64,000 nt of DNA, taken from Paraburkholderia sp. BL23I1N1 (GTDB lineage Bacteria; Pseudomonadota; Gammaproteobacteria; Burkholderiales; Burkholderiaceae). The stretch is taken from the NCBI RefSeq assembly GCF_003610295.1, contig NZ_RAPV01000001.1:3844001-3908000 (forward strand), read 5' to 3'. Every line of letters starts with the position of its first letter. The first letter of the stretch is position 1. The notes below the pieces were generated by a model. It was not told where the DNA came from. It did no database searches and saw only the letters and a list, made by a program, of their open reading frames with translations. The position numbers and the translations under genes were made by a program. Shown here one piece after another: positions 38,967 through 48,967 of this stretch.

Positions 38967-39119
38967 ATGTCGATCGAAAAGGTCTTGTGTCGTGCTCATG
39001 CGCGCGTCACTGACGGGCGCGACGGAGGCGGCGACGGAACGAACCTCGCGCAACGTTTAGCGGCGGGATATAGCGCGTGCTTCATCGGCACTTATCCGCG
39101 AGGTTCACGACATGGATAA
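38967..39119 (+). pseudogene. Remnant of an organic hydroperoxide resistance protein (Ohr/OsmC)
   Basis: A 50-codon frame with an AAAGGAG site reads [20 protein letters not shown], then [20 protein letters not shown]. Intact Ohr (~140 residues) has about 25 more residues between these parts, and continues for ~80 residues after ACFIG with the second catalytic Cys. Here an internal deletion and loss of the C-terminal half leave only the first Cys. The stop codon overlaps the start region of the potassium channel gene. Confidence 0.75.
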
Positions 39120-39492
39120 TGCCGAAAAAGCGGCTGCGCGCACCCGAATCCACCCGCGCCACGCAGTTGGGGAGTTTGCCAGGGTTCTCTGGCACCTGCG
39201 CGCCATTCTGGTGATGCTGCTGATTCTTTTCCTCATTTTGACGGCCGCCATGTATTACGTTGGGGGAGCCGTCGATGCCGCCACACGCACACAAGCATCG
39301 TCAGGCCAAACGCTTTACTTTTGCGCGGTGACGGCGCTGACCATCGGCTACGGCGACGTGGTGCCGACCACCACGCTTGGTCGGATCGTCGCGGTTTTGC
39401 TTGGACTGCTCGGCGTGTTGATAACGGGTGTGGTAACGGCTGCCGCTGTTTATGCTATCCAGGTGGCTGCCGGGTTACGACACCCAGGCTAG
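39112..39492 (+). CDS. Two-helix potassium channel protein
   Basis: A 126-residue protein with two membrane helices (about 30-50 and 91-118) and a pore loop carrying the K+ selectivity filter TIGYGD (residues 77-82). This is the minimal KcsA-like ion channel layout (PF07885), working as a tetramer in the inner membrane. It has no regulatory RCK domain. The ATG lies within the last codons of the Ohr remnant, whose ribosome site may now drive coupled translation. Confidence 0.88.
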   Translation: MDNAEKAAARTRIHPRHAVGEFARVLWHLRAILVMLLILFLILTAAMYYVGGAVDAATRTQASSGQTLYFCAVTALTIGYGDVVPTTTLGRIVAVLLGLLGVLITGVVTAAAVYAIQVAAGLRHPG

Positions 39493-39827
39493 GAGCGGAT
39501 GACCGCTGATTTCCAGTAAGCAGCCCCGTTGATGCTGGCGGTTCAAACGCCCGCAACGGGTCCGGAAGCGGGCTTTCCCGCTTCGACCGGTAAACCGCTC
39601 TCAACCCGGCTAGAACTCGTGACGCCGGGGTTTGCATCGCACGATGTTGCCAGCCATGCCTTGCCTTATGCACTCGGAACGACCTATAACCTAGACGCGC
39701 GCACGTTCCTCTGTGGGACCGTCGCCCAGGAGAAACAACGGCAGGAATGATTTACCGTGCTCCGGTGTGTGAATTCGGCGTCGGTACCACCGGCAGGCGG
39801 CATCCACTCAAGAGGATTGAGATCATC
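39493..39827. other. Upstream region of the PQQ dehydrogenase gene
   Basis: About 335 bases without a recognisable gene. It should contain the promoter of the dehydrogenase-porin pair. Confidence 0.4.
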
Positions 39828-42293
39828 ATGGCCAGTCAGTCGAATTCGCGGGGCGTGATCGGCGTCATCACATTGCTCTTTACGGTGCTGACCGCGCTGT
39901 ATCTGCTGATCGGCGGCGCGTGGCTGCTCACGGTCGGCGGCTCGGCCTACTATGTCATCACAGGCATCGTGCTGTTGGGCGTGGCCTGGCTGCTTTGGCG
40001 GCGCAGTCCCGCCGCGCTCGTGCTTTATGCACTTGTACTGATCGGCACGGCGATCTGGGCGCTGATGGAGTCGGGTCCCGACTTCTGGGCACTCGCGCCG
40101 CGTTCCGATGTGCTGGTCATCTTCGGTGTGTGGTTGCTGCTGCTCGTAAGCTGGCGACTCGAGGGGGCGCGCACGCTGGGTGTCGTGTCGCTCGTGGTTG
40201 CACTCGTGGCATGGGCGGGCGTGCTCGTGTACGCGAGCTTCAATGATCCGCAGCAGGTCAACGGCACACTGAACGCTTCCGCGCCCGCGAGCGGCACCAG
40301 CACCGGGATCGATGCCGCCGACTGGCCCGCCTATGGGCGCGACCAGGAAGGCACTCGCTACTCGCCATTGAAGCAGATCACGCCTGAGAACGTGAAGGAT
40401 CTCCAGGTGGCCTGGACCTTCCGCACGGGCGACACGAAGGGGCCCAACGATCCTGTCGAGATTACCAACGAGGTCACGCCGATCAAGATCGGCGACCTGC
40501 TTTACCTGTGCTCGCCGCACCAGATCCTGTTCGCGCTCGACGCGAAGACGGGCGCGCTCAAGTGGAAGTTCGATCCGAAACTGCAGTCCGATCCGTCGTT
40601 CCAGCACGTGACGTGCCGCGGCGTGTCGTATGTCGATCTTTCGGCCAACGCCACGGCGGCCGCACCCGCGGCGACGCTGGCGAGCGATGCAGCGGCAGCC
40701 TCGGACGCCTCGGGCGCCGCCGCCACAGCCGCCACCCCAGCAGCCGCCCCAGCCGCTGATGCCACATCCGCCTGCACGCGCCGCATCTTCTTGCCGGTCA
40801 ACGACGGCCACCTCTATGCGCTCGACGCGCTGACGGGCCAACGTTGCGAGGGCTTCGGCAACAACGGCGACCTCGATCTTCAACACGCCCAGCCCGTCAC
40901 GACGGCGGGGATGTACGAGCCGACTTCGCCGTCGATCATAACCAGCAAGGTGATCATCGTAGCGGGCGCGGTCGAAGACAACTTCTCGAACCGCGAACCA
41001 TCGGGCGTCATCCGCGGCTTCGACGTGCGCACGGGCGAATTGCTTTGGGCGTTCGACCCAGGCGCGAAGGACCCGAATCACATTCCGGGCCCGGGTGAGC
41101 ACTACACGTGGAATTCACCCAACTCGTGGGCACCTGCCGCCTACGACGCGAAGCTCGACATTGTCTATTTGCCGATGGGTGTGAAGACGCCGGATATCTG
41201 GGGCGGCGACCGCACGCCGGAGCTGGAGCGTTACGCGACCGGGCTGCTCGCGCTTCACGCGTCGACCGGCGAGCTGGCCTGGTTCTACCAGACCGTGCAC
41301 CACGATCTGTGGGACATGGACCAGCCGTCGCAGCCCACGCTCGCCGACATCACCGACAAGGATGACAAGACCGTGCCGGTCGTGTACGCGCCGGCCAAGA
41401 CCGGCAACCTGTTCGTGCTCGACCGCCGCACGGGTGCGCTGGTCGTGCCGGCGCCCGAAACGCCGGTGCCGCAAGGCGCTGCCCCGGGTGACCACGTTGC
41501 GCCGACACAGCCGTTCTCGCAGCTCACGTACCGTCCGTCGAAGAACCTGACCGACGCCGACATGTGGGGTGCGACGATGTACGACCAGCTCGTGTGCCGC
41601 GTGATGTTCCATCAACTGCGTTACGAAGGCACGTTCACGCCGCCGTCGCTGCAGGGCACGCTCGTGTTCCCGGGCAACCTGGGCATGTTCGAGTGGGGCG
41701 GTCTCGCGATCGACACCGACCGCCAGATCGCTGTCGCGAACCCGATTGCGCTGCCGTTCGTCTCGCGTCTGATTCCGCGCAGCCCGGGCAACCCGATGGA
41801 GCCGGTGGCAGGTGCGAAGGGCAGCGGCACGGAGTCAGGCATCCAGCCGCAATACGGCGTGCCATACGGCGTGACGATCAATCCGTTCCTTTCACCGCTA
41901 GGCTTGCCGTGCAAGCAACCGGCATGGGGCTACATGTCTGCGATTGATCTCAAGACGAATGAGATCGTGTGGAAGAAGCGGATCGGCACCGTGCACGACA
42001 GCTCGCCGATTCCGCTGCCGTTCAGGATGGGCATGCCGATGCTGGGCGGTCCGATCGTCACTGCGGGCGGTGTCGCGTTCATTGGCGCGACGGCGGACAA
42101 CTACATTCGCGGATTCGACGTGAACAACGGTAAGCAGGTCTGGGAGGCCCGCCTGCCCGCAGGCGGTCAGGCCACGCCGATGAGCTATTCGGTCAATGGC
42201 CGTCAGTACGTCGTGATCGCGGCGGGCGGACATGGCTCGTTCGGCACAAAGCTCGGTGACTATGTGATTGCCTACGCGTTGCCGCAGCAGTAA
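39828..42293 (+). CDS. Membrane-bound PQQ-dependent dehydrogenase (glucose/quinate/shikimate family)
   Basis: An 821-residue quinoprotein. Five hydrophobic helices occupy residues ~8-150. An eight-bladed propeller follows, with WPAYGRDQEGTRYSPLKQIT at its start, WDMDQPSQPTLADI, and WEARLPAGGQATPMSY near the end. It oxidises glucose or quinate/shikimate in the periplasm and feeds electrons to ubiquinone. An Ala-rich insert (residues ~275-320) is unusual. The start at 39828 has an AGAGGA site; a longer frame from 39747 lacks one. A porin gene follows 29 bases later. Confidence 0.92.
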   Translation: MASQSNSRGVIGVITLLFTVLTALYLLIGGAWLLTVGGSAYYVITGIVLLGVAWLLWRRSPAALVLYALVLIGTAIWALMESGPDFWALAPRSDVLVIFGVWLLLLVSWRLEGARTLGVVSLVVALVAWAGVLVYASFNDPQQVNGTLNASAPASGTSTGIDAADWPAYGRDQEGTRYSPLKQITPENVKDLQVAWTFRTGDTKGPNDPVEITNEVTPIKIGDLLYLCSPHQILFALDAKTGALKWKFDPKLQSDPSFQHVTCRGVSYVDLSANATAAAPAATLASDAAAASDASGAAATAATPAAAPAADATSACTRRIFLPVNDGHLYALDALTGQRCEGFGNNGDLDLQHAQPVTTAGMYEPTSPSIITSKVIIVAGAVEDNFSNREPSGVIRGFDVRTGELLWAFDPGAKDPNHIPGPGEHYTWNSPNSWAPAAYDAKLDIVYLPMGVKTPDIWGGDRTPELERYATGLLALHASTGELAWFYQTVHHDLWDMDQPSQPTLADITDKDDKTVPVVYAPAKTGNLFVLDRRTGALVVPAPETPVPQGAAPGDHVAPTQPFSQLTYRPSKNLTDADMWGATMYDQLVCRVMFHQLRYEGTFTPPSLQGTLVFPGNLGMFEWGGLAIDTDRQIAVANPIALPFVSRLIPRSPGNPMEPVAGAKGSGTESGIQPQYGVPYGVTINPFLSPLGLPCKQPAWGYMSAIDLKTNEIVWKKRIGTVHDSSPIPLPFRMGMPMLGGPIVTAGGVAFIGATADNYIRGFDVNNGKQVWEARLPAGGQATPMSYSVNGRQYVVIAAGGHGSFGTKLGDYVIAYALPQQ

Positions 42294-42322
42294 GCGGCAC
42301 GCGCCGCTTTCCATAGTCTCGA

Positions 42323-43351
42323 ATGATCTATTCACGCTTTGCACCGCGAGCCTGCGTCGTGCTCGCCGCAATCGCGGCGCACGCCACGCTCGCGCATGCA
42401 CAAAGTGCCGTCACGCTCTACGGCGCCCTCGACACGAGCATTGAAGTCACCAATCCAGGCGCGGGCTACGTGGCGCGGATGGATTCCGGCGCTTATCGTG
42501 GATCGCGCATCGGCCTGCGCGGCGCGGAGGACCTCGGCAACAACGTCAAGATTCTGTTCAATCTGGAGAACGGCTTCAGTTCCGCCGACGGCACCCTCGC
42601 TGTCGCGAACACGATCTTCAACCGCCAGGCCTGGATCGGTTTGGGCACGCCTTACGGCACCGTGCGTATCGGCCGCCAGTACTCGCCGATCTATATCCCG
42701 TTCAAGGGCCAGCTCGACGCTTTCGATGCAGGCACGATCGCTTCCGGTCTCGACAATCTCTCGAAGCTCACGCCGTACGAGAGCAATGCGATCACCTATC
42801 TCTCGCCCGAATTCCACGGCTTCTCCACGACGCTTATGGCTTCGTTACGCGATGCGAACGACGGCGACGGCAATGGGCTCGCCGGCCACATCGAAACCTT
42901 CGAATGGCGCGAGGGACCGTTCCGCATCTCGTACGCGCATCAACAGACGCACGGTAACGGCGCGCTGCGCGCCAACCTGGGCGGCGTCTCGTACGTTTTT
43001 GGCGCGGTCACCGGTTTTCTATCGTTCTTCAACGGCGATGGCGGGCCGTCATATCACAACGACGGCGTATCCGTCTCCGCGCGTTATGCGCTCAATTCGC
43101 GCTTTCGGACCTCACTCGGCTACACCTATCTGCGCGACAGTTCGGGTGGCGACAACAACGCCGACCAGTGGAGTGCGGCGTGCGAGTACGACCTCTCGAA
43201 GCGCGCCCTGCTGTATGCGAGCGCCGGCTGGTTGCACAACCGCGGCCAGGCTGAGTTCACGCTACGCGGCGTGAACGTGACGGGCCTCACACCGTCTTGG
43301 CCGGGGGCCTTCGTGCGAGGCGTGCAGTTCGGCATGATCGACCGTTTCTAG
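42323..43351 (+). CDS. Gram-negative porin (OmpC-like)
   Basis: A 342-residue outer-membrane porin. It has a signal peptide ending AHAQ, the first strand SAVTLYGALDTSIEVTN, the conserved segment SRIGLRGAEDLGNNVKILFN followed by LENGF, and a terminal strand ending FGMIDRF with the final Phe. It lies 29 bases after the PQQ dehydrogenase, so the pair may be one unit that admits and oxidises the same sugar or polyol. The end overlaps the convergent CobW gene by 4 bases. Confidence 0.93.
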   Translation: MIYSRFAPRACVVLAAIAAHATLAHAQSAVTLYGALDTSIEVTNPGAGYVARMDSGAYRGSRIGLRGAEDLGNNVKILFNLENGFSSADGTLAVANTIFNRQAWIGLGTPYGTVRIGRQYSPIYIPFKGQLDAFDAGTIASGLDNLSKLTPYESNAITYLSPEFHGFSTTLMASLRDANDGDGNGLAGHIETFEWREGPFRISYAHQQTHGNGALRANLGGVSYVFGAVTGFLSFFNGDGGPSYHNDGVSVSARYALNSRFRTSLGYTYLRDSSGGDNNADQWSAACEYDLSKRALLYASAGWLHNRGQAEFTLRGVNVTGLTPSWPGAFVRGVQFGMIDRF

Positions 43352-44394
43352 CGTTGCGCTGCATCGTCTTCCGTCAGTTCGTCCACTCCCGCTTCGCGCA
43401 GAAAATGCGTGATCGTTTCCTCGATTACCGACCTGGCCAGACCTTGTACGATGAACACGAGCCGTGTCGTGTGATCGTCGTCGGGCCATGCGTCAAGCCG
43501 CAGCGGTTCATGCAGCAACTGCTGCACGCCATGGAACACAACCGGCCGCGATTCGCCGATGAAATTGCCGATCCCCTTAACCCGCAGGATGCGCTCGCCG
43601 TGATAGCCGAGCAGGACGGTTAGCGCGGTTTCGAATGCTTGCATCGGCAATGCCTGCGAGTAGGTCAGGCAAAAGGTGTCGATGTCCGGATGAGCCACAC
43701 GTGACGCTGTAGCGCCCCGCATCAGCAGCTTGCTCGGTGCAGGTTCGGCGCGCAACCAGGGCCGCAAGGCACGCGGCGTCAGGATATCGAGCAGCTGTTG
43801 TGCGTCAATCTCCCCGTTGCGCACCGGGATGCGCGTCGCACCCGGATTCAGCGCCTCAAGCGCGGACTCGAGTTCGGCAAGTGCGGGTTCATCGGTCAGT
43901 TCAGCCTTGGTCAGCAATAGCCGGTCCGCGACGGCCACCTGCTGACGCGATTCCTCATGTCGTGCAAGTTGTGCGGCGCCGTGTTTCGCATCGACGGTCG
44001 TCACAATGCCATCGAGTTGCAAACGGCCTTCAAGCGCCGGGTCGCCAAGCAGCAACGAGATCACCGGACCGGGTCGCGCTAGCCCCGTGGTCTCGATCAA
44101 AATCCGCTCGAAGGCGGGAATTTCGCCGCGCGTGCGGCGCTCCAGCAGATCGGCCACAGTGGCAGCCAGTTCGTCGCGCACGCCGCAACACAGGCAGCCG
44201 TTTTCCAGCAGCGCGATGGTCTCGTCGCGCGAGGTGCTGACGAACAGATGATCGAGACCGATCGCGCCCAGTTCGTTGATCACCACGGTACAACGGCCCA
44301 GCGCCGGTTGCGGCAGCAGGCGATTAAGCAAGGTGGTCTTACCCGAACCGAGAAAGCCCGTCAGCAAGGTCAGGGGAATCGCAGAGGATTGCAT
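43348..44394 (-). CDS. CobW/P47K-family (G3E) GTPase
   Basis: A 348-residue GTPase. The Walker A motif is TGFLGSGKTTLL (residues 12-23), the metal-binding motif is GCLCC (66-70), and the C-terminal CobW_C domain includes ERILRVKGIGNFIGE. Such proteins are metal chaperones, for zinc, cobalt or nitrile hydratase metal. The partner is not clear; the upstream gene in the same direction encodes a metallo-hydrolase, which may be a client. The ATG at 44394 has an AGGAAGAG site. Confidence 0.9.
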   Translation of the reverse strand: MQSSAIPLTLLTGFLGSGKTTLLNRLLPQPALGRCTVVINELGAIGLDHLFVSTSRDETIALLENGCLCCGVRDELAATVADLLERRTRGEIPAFERILIETTGLARPGPVISLLLGDPALEGRLQLDGIVTTVDAKHGAAQLARHEESRQQVAVADRLLLTKAELTDEPALAELESALEALNPGATRIPVRNGEIDAQQLLDILTPRALRPWLRAEPAPSKLLMRGATASRVAHPDIDTFCLTYSQALPMQAFETALTVLLGYHGERILRVKGIGNFIGESRPVVFHGVQQLLHEPLRLDAWPDDDHTTRLVFIVQGLARSVIEETITHFLREAGVDELTEDDAAQR

Positions 44395-44412
44395 GGCGGC
44401 TCTTCCTGACAC

Positions 44413-45411
44413 TCAGATAACCTGCAGGTCTTTTCCAACGATGACTTGTCCGTCGAAATGTTTGCGCGCGTCGGCGGCCCACATCTCGTCGGTAATCGCG
44501 GGATCGCCGCCCGGCACGAAGTGGCTCAGCACCAGCGTCTTGACGCCTGCCGCCGCGGCGATCTTGCCGACCTGCTCCGTGGTGGTGTGGCTCTTCACGA
44601 GGTGATCGAGCAGCGTCGGCGCGTTGTCGACGGTCTTCATCAGCTTTTCGAGCGCGGGCAGGTACATCACTTCGTGCACCAGGACGTCAGCACCTTTCGC
44701 GAACTCGGCAAGCGCCGGGTAGTAGGTCGTGTCGCCAGAGAAGACGACGGTGCGGTCCCGCGTCTCGAAGCGGTAAGCGAATGCCGGCTTGATCGTGTAG
44801 TGGTCGACCAGCGTCGAGGTGACGCGCACGCGGTCGTCTTCCATCACGAGACGCGGGCCGTCGAATTCATGGATGTTGATCAGTGGCCGGAACGGCGGGC
44901 GGCCTTCTTCGCGCATCCGCACGTCGAGGTCGATCGCGTTCATGTCGACAAAGTCGTCGATCATCTTTGTCATGCGCGGCGGCCCGTAGAGATTCACGGG
45001 CATGTGCAGGCCGGTGGCCCAGGCGAGGAACACGAGGTTGCCGAGGTCGGCGTTGTGATCCGAATGATGGTGCGTCAGGAAGATGTCACGGACGCCCGGC
45101 AGCTTGACGCCCGCTTTGGTCAACTGCAGCGCGACGCCGTTGCCGCAATCGACCACGTAGGGCTGACCGTCGACCACCAGCACGTTCGACGGTGCCGCGC
45201 GCAGATCGGACGGCGTCGGGCCACCCTTGGTGCCGAGCAGGATCAGCTGTGTGCCTTTTGCCGGGTGTCCAGCGGCGGGTGCCGGCGTTGCGGAGCTGGT
45301 CGTTGACTGCGCGTGGGCGTCCTGCATCCACGGCAGCGCTGCGGTGGTGCCTGCCGTAACGGCAATACGCATGAAATCACGACGGGAACGGCCGAACGGC
45401 TGATCACTCAT
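44413..45411 (-). CDS. Tat-exported MBL-fold metallo-hydrolase
   Basis: A 332-residue protein with a twin-arginine signal (SRRDFM, residues 9-14) and cleavage near DAHAQ. The metallo-beta-lactamase motif HHHSDH (114-119) and downstream metal ligands (FSGDTTYYPAL, VLSHFVPGG) are present. The arrangement resembles RNase Z-like or arylsulfatase-type MBL enzymes working in the periplasm on an unknown ester. Export by Tat means the metal is loaded in the cytoplasm, which fits the CobW chaperone gene 18 bases downstream. Confidence 0.9.
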   Translation of the reverse strand: MSDQPFGRSRRDFMRIAVTAGTTAALPWMQDAHAQSTTSSATPAPAAGHPAKGTQLILLGTKGGPTPSDLRAAPSNVLVVDGQPYVVDCGNGVALQLTKAGVKLPGVRDIFLTHHHSDHNADLGNLVFLAWATGLHMPVNLYGPPRMTKMIDDFVDMNAIDLDVRMREEGRPPFRPLINIHEFDGPRLVMEDDRVRVTSTLVDHYTIKPAFAYRFETRDRTVVFSGDTTYYPALAEFAKGADVLVHEVMYLPALEKLMKTVDNAPTLLDHLVKSHTTTEQVGKIAAAAGVKTLVLSHFVPGGDPAITDEMWAADARKHFDGQVIVGKDLQVI

Positions 45412-45612
45412 GGCGCTGTGTCTCCTGATACTGTGGGTGGGGTAGGTTCGATTTGCACTCGGCATCTTGATCGCGCCGGCACGTTTTGCGGCTCCAATAG
45501 TCCCGGTCCAGGTTACGGATGTCAAATCAAATCCGGATCGGGTGGGCATACGCCACCTGCCTCGCCAGACTACAATTGTTTATACGACCCTAATCCCAGC
45601 AAAGGAGGGGCG

Positions 45613-48378
45613 ATGCATTGGCAACCCGGCTCCCGCATGCGCTACAGACGCACCGCAATCGCGGTGGCGGGTGTTGTGGGTGCCCTGATCGTCCTCGGAC
45701 GCATCACGGGGTTCGTCGTCGACTGGCTGTGGTTTGCTTCAATCGGCCATGTCGACGTTTTCTGGACGGTCGTCTCCGCCAAGGTGCTCCTTTTTGCCGC
45801 CGTGTTCGCCGCGTCGGCGGGCGTAATCGCCGCGTCGGGGTTCCTCGCGCATCGTTACGCGAGGCGTCCAGGTAGCTGGCAAGTGGAAACGGCTCGTCTG
45901 TCAGGTACGCCGGAATTCATCAGCGAACTGGCAGACCAACTCGCACCGCGCATTCCGTGGCGCACCAGCATTGCCGGTAGCGCTATTGTCCTGGGGCTGA
46001 TCATTGCCGTCGGTGAACTCGGCAACTGGGATCTGGTGCTGCGCTTCCTTCATCAGGTGCCCTATGGCGAGCGCGATCCTGTGTTCGGCCAGGACATTGG
46101 CTTCTATCTGTTCTCGCTGCCCGCCTATCTTGCGTTCAAGAACTGGCTGCTGCAGGTGCTGTTTTGCAGTGCGATCGTTGCAGGCGCGATCTACGGGGTA
46201 CGCGGCGATATCACGTTCGAGCGGCCGCCGCGTGGACTCTCAGCCGCTGCCGCCGCTCACGGTGCAGCGCTGCTCGGCGTGTTCTTCGCCCTGAAGGCCG
46301 GTTCTTACGCACTCGACCGTTTTTTACTGCTCTACGGCGATAACGGCGTCGTGGTCGGCGCCGGCTATACCGACATCCACGTCGAACTCCCGGTCTTGTG
46401 GGTGCTTGTCGGACTTTCCGCCATTGCGGCCGTCGCGTCGTGGGTCAATATGCGCCGACGGGACTATCGCATTCCTGCCGCCTCCGTATTGCTGGTGTTC
46501 GGCACCTCGTTCGTGTTCGCGCTGATCTACCCGGCGCTGTTCCAGCGCTTCTATGTCAAGCCGAGCGAGCTGCAACTGGAGATGCCCTATATCAAGAACA
46601 ACATCGCGCTAACGCGAATGGGCTATGGCCTCAACCAGATCGCGGTCAAGCCGTTTCCGGCCGAGCAGCAATTGAATCTCGCCTCGCTCGAGGCCAATCG
46701 CGCGATCATCGACAACATTCGCCTGTGGGACGGGCAGCCGCTGATGGATACCTACGCGCAGTTGCAGGAGATCAGGACTTACTACAAATTCCTCTCCGTC
46801 GACATCGACCGCTATCGTCTCGACGCCGGCTACCGACAGGTGATGCTGTCGGCTCGCGAACTGGAACCTTCGATGCTTCCCGAGAACGCCCAGACCTGGG
46901 TGAACCTGCACCTCCTGTTCACGCACGGCAACGGCGTGGTGATGTCGCCCGTCACCGAAAAATCGACGGAAGGTTTGCCCTCCTTCTATCTGCAGGATAT
47001 TCCACCCGTGACCTACGGTGGACCGGCCATTCGTGAGCCGCGTTTGTATTTCGGTGAAGGAGGGGAGGGCTACGTCATCGTCAAAGGTAGCGTCGCCGAA
47101 TTCGATTACCCCAAGGGCAAGGACAACGTCTACGCCAGTTACGACGGGCGCGATGGGATTGCCATTGGCAGCGCGGCGCGCCGAAGCCTCTTTGCCTGGC
47201 AGTTCGACGATCCGAACATCCTGCTAACCGGCTATATCACGAACGCTAGCCGTATCCTGCTGCACCGTAACATTCAGGACCGCGTACGGACGATCGCCCC
47301 GTTCCTCACCCTTGACCATGATCCCTATCTCGTCATAAGCAACGGACACCTTTTCTGGATGCAGGACGCCTATACGACAAGCCGCTGGTTCCCCTACGCC
47401 CAGCCGGGATTCGGCGATGGCGCCAACTACGTCCGCAACGCAGTCAAGGTTGTGATCGACGCGTATAACGGCTCAGTGGATTTCTATGTCAGCGATCCTG
47501 CCGATCCGGTCCTACGGACGTATCAGCGCATCTTCCCGGGCCTGTTCAAGCCTCTTGCGGCGATGTCACAAGACCTGCAGCAACATATCCGCTACCCCGA
47601 AGATCTGTTCCTGGTCCAGGCGCGAACGTATCGGGCTTATCACATGGACGCGCCGGAGGTTTTCTACAATCGCGAGGACCTCTGGCAGTTCCCGCGGGAA
47701 TTGATCGGCATAGATGGCGGGAATAGTCCCGGCACGCCGATGACGCCTTACTACATGATCATGCGGCTGCCCGAGGAACCGCACGAGGAGTTTGTCCTGA
47801 TGCTGCCGATGGTGCCCAGCCAGCGCGACAACATGATCGCGTGGCTCGCCGCGCGTTGCGATCCGCCCAACTACGGCAAGCTTATCGTCTACTCGTTCCC
47901 GAAGGACAAGCTCGTCTATGGGCCGTTCCAGATCGAGGCACGCATTCAGCAGAACACCGAGATTTCGCAACAGATTTCGCTGTGGAACCAGATGGGCTCG
48001 CGCGTCATTCGCGGCCATCTTCTCGTCGTGCCGATTGAGAACTCCATTCTCTATATCTCTCCGCTCTATTTGCGCGCGGAGTCGGGTCAGTTGCCCGAGT
48101 TGAAGCGGGTGATTGCCGCGTATGGGGACCGGGTGGTGATGAAGGAAACTTTGGGCGAAGCGCTGGCGGCGCTCTTCAAAGAAAGCGCGCCACTCGCGGC
48201 ACAGCCTCAGGGCACGGCGGACGCGCGCGCCCGCGAAGCGCTTGCTCATTATGACCGTGCGATCGAGCGATTGAAGGCGGGCGACTGGAGTGGTTTCGGC
48301 GCGGAACTGGATGCGTTACGGCCATTGCTCGAGGCGCTGGGTGGCAGTGACGGTGGCCGTTCGGCAGGGCAGAAGTGA
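45613..48378 (+). CDS. UPF0182 family large membrane protein
   Basis: A 921-residue protein with seven hydrophobic helices in the first ~300 residues and a large extracytoplasmic region of about 600 residues. This is the UPF0182 (COG1615) layout. Typical segments are ITGFVVDWLWFASIGHVDVF, FYVKPSELQLEMPYIKNNIA and RIFPGLFKPLAAMSQDLQQH. Function unknown. The start at 45613 has a strong AAAGGAGG site; the frame stays open 100 codons upstream without coding character. Confidence 0.92.
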   Translation: MHWQPGSRMRYRRTAIAVAGVVGALIVLGRITGFVVDWLWFASIGHVDVFWTVVSAKVLLFAAVFAASAGVIAASGFLAHRYARRPGSWQVETARLSGTPEFISELADQLAPRIPWRTSIAGSAIVLGLIIAVGELGNWDLVLRFLHQVPYGERDPVFGQDIGFYLFSLPAYLAFKNWLLQVLFCSAIVAGAIYGVRGDITFERPPRGLSAAAAAHGAALLGVFFALKAGSYALDRFLLLYGDNGVVVGAGYTDIHVELPVLWVLVGLSAIAAVASWVNMRRRDYRIPAASVLLVFGTSFVFALIYPALFQRFYVKPSELQLEMPYIKNNIALTRMGYGLNQIAVKPFPAEQQLNLASLEANRAIIDNIRLWDGQPLMDTYAQLQEIRTYYKFLSVDIDRYRLDAGYRQVMLSARELEPSMLPENAQTWVNLHLLFTHGNGVVMSPVTEKSTEGLPSFYLQDIPPVTYGGPAIREPRLYFGEGGEGYVIVKGSVAEFDYPKGKDNVYASYDGRDGIAIGSAARRSLFAWQFDDPNILLTGYITNASRILLHRNIQDRVRTIAPFLTLDHDPYLVISNGHLFWMQDAYTTSRWFPYAQPGFGDGANYVRNAVKVVIDAYNGSVDFYVSDPADPVLRTYQRIFPGLFKPLAAMSQDLQQHIRYPEDLFLVQARTYRAYHMDAPEVFYNREDLWQFPRELIGIDGGNSPGTPMTPYYMIMRLPEEPHEEFVLMLPMVPSQRDNMIAWLAARCDPPNYGKLIVYSFPKDKLVYGPFQIEARIQQNTEISQQISLWNQMGSRVIRGHLLVVPIENSILYISPLYLRAESGQLPELKRVIAAYGDRVVMKETLGEALAALFKESAPLAAQPQGTADARAREALAHYDRAIERLKAGDWSGFGAELDALRPLLEALGGSDGGRSAGQK

Positions 48379-48643
48379 TTGGCGCGTGAGTGAATAAGGT
48401 GGGCGCTCGATGGTCACCCGCGATGACTCAAACAGAGGCTAACAATATAGCTGCCCAATCCGCAAACACCCTGACCTGGGTGCTATATCTTCGGCGAGCA
48501 GGGTGCCCACTCCGCTGCGTCGCAACAGATGACTGTGGTAAAAATGTCAAATCAGTGAGCGTCACAATTTTGAAAAATATTGGCCTGTGCGACTATGGAT
48601 TGGCCAGCTTTTGCTTTTGAAATTGTGATCTACGGGGGGCTCC

Positions 48644-48967
48644 ATGAGTAGCCATCTGCTGATTTGGGCAGCGGTGTCGCACAACAGTGACGGCGTTGTC
48701 TTTCAGGTTCGTATTGCCCACGGACTTCAACGTTTCTACGTCTCGCGTCGTGTGCTTGAGGATGTGTTCGACCTCGAGCGGCGGGCTTCAGATGCGAGAC
48801 AACTCGAACTCTTCTACCAGAGTCTGGAGCGCATCCAGGTTCGAGCCAGCAAGAAGCGTTCGATTGCCAGCTCAGACACGGTTGCACTTCTGACAACGGA
48901 TTTCATCCCATCGGGGAAAAAGGACAGCAGATCGGATCTGCATACCGCCGCACGAAGCGCGATGTAA
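48644..48967 (+). CDS. DUF1488-like small protein
   Basis: A 107-residue protein (GVVFQVRIAHGLQRFYVSRR, VLEDVFDLERRASDARQLEL) that resembles the DUF1488 family, small proteins common in Burkholderiaceae with no assigned role. A G-rich ribosome site lies 10 bases upstream. The family call comes from memory of the pattern and is moderate. Confidence 0.65.
   Translation: MSSHLLIWAAVSHNSDGVVFQVRIAHGLQRFYVSRRVLEDVFDLERRASDARQLELFYQSLERIQVRASKKRSIASSDTVALLTTDFIPSGKKDSRSDLHTAARSAM

Noticed and set aside
39684..41102. Minus-strand frame of 472 codons opposite the PQQ dehydrogenase
   Set aside because: Antisense to a clear quinoprotein; composition is Arg/Gln/His-rich with no motif.
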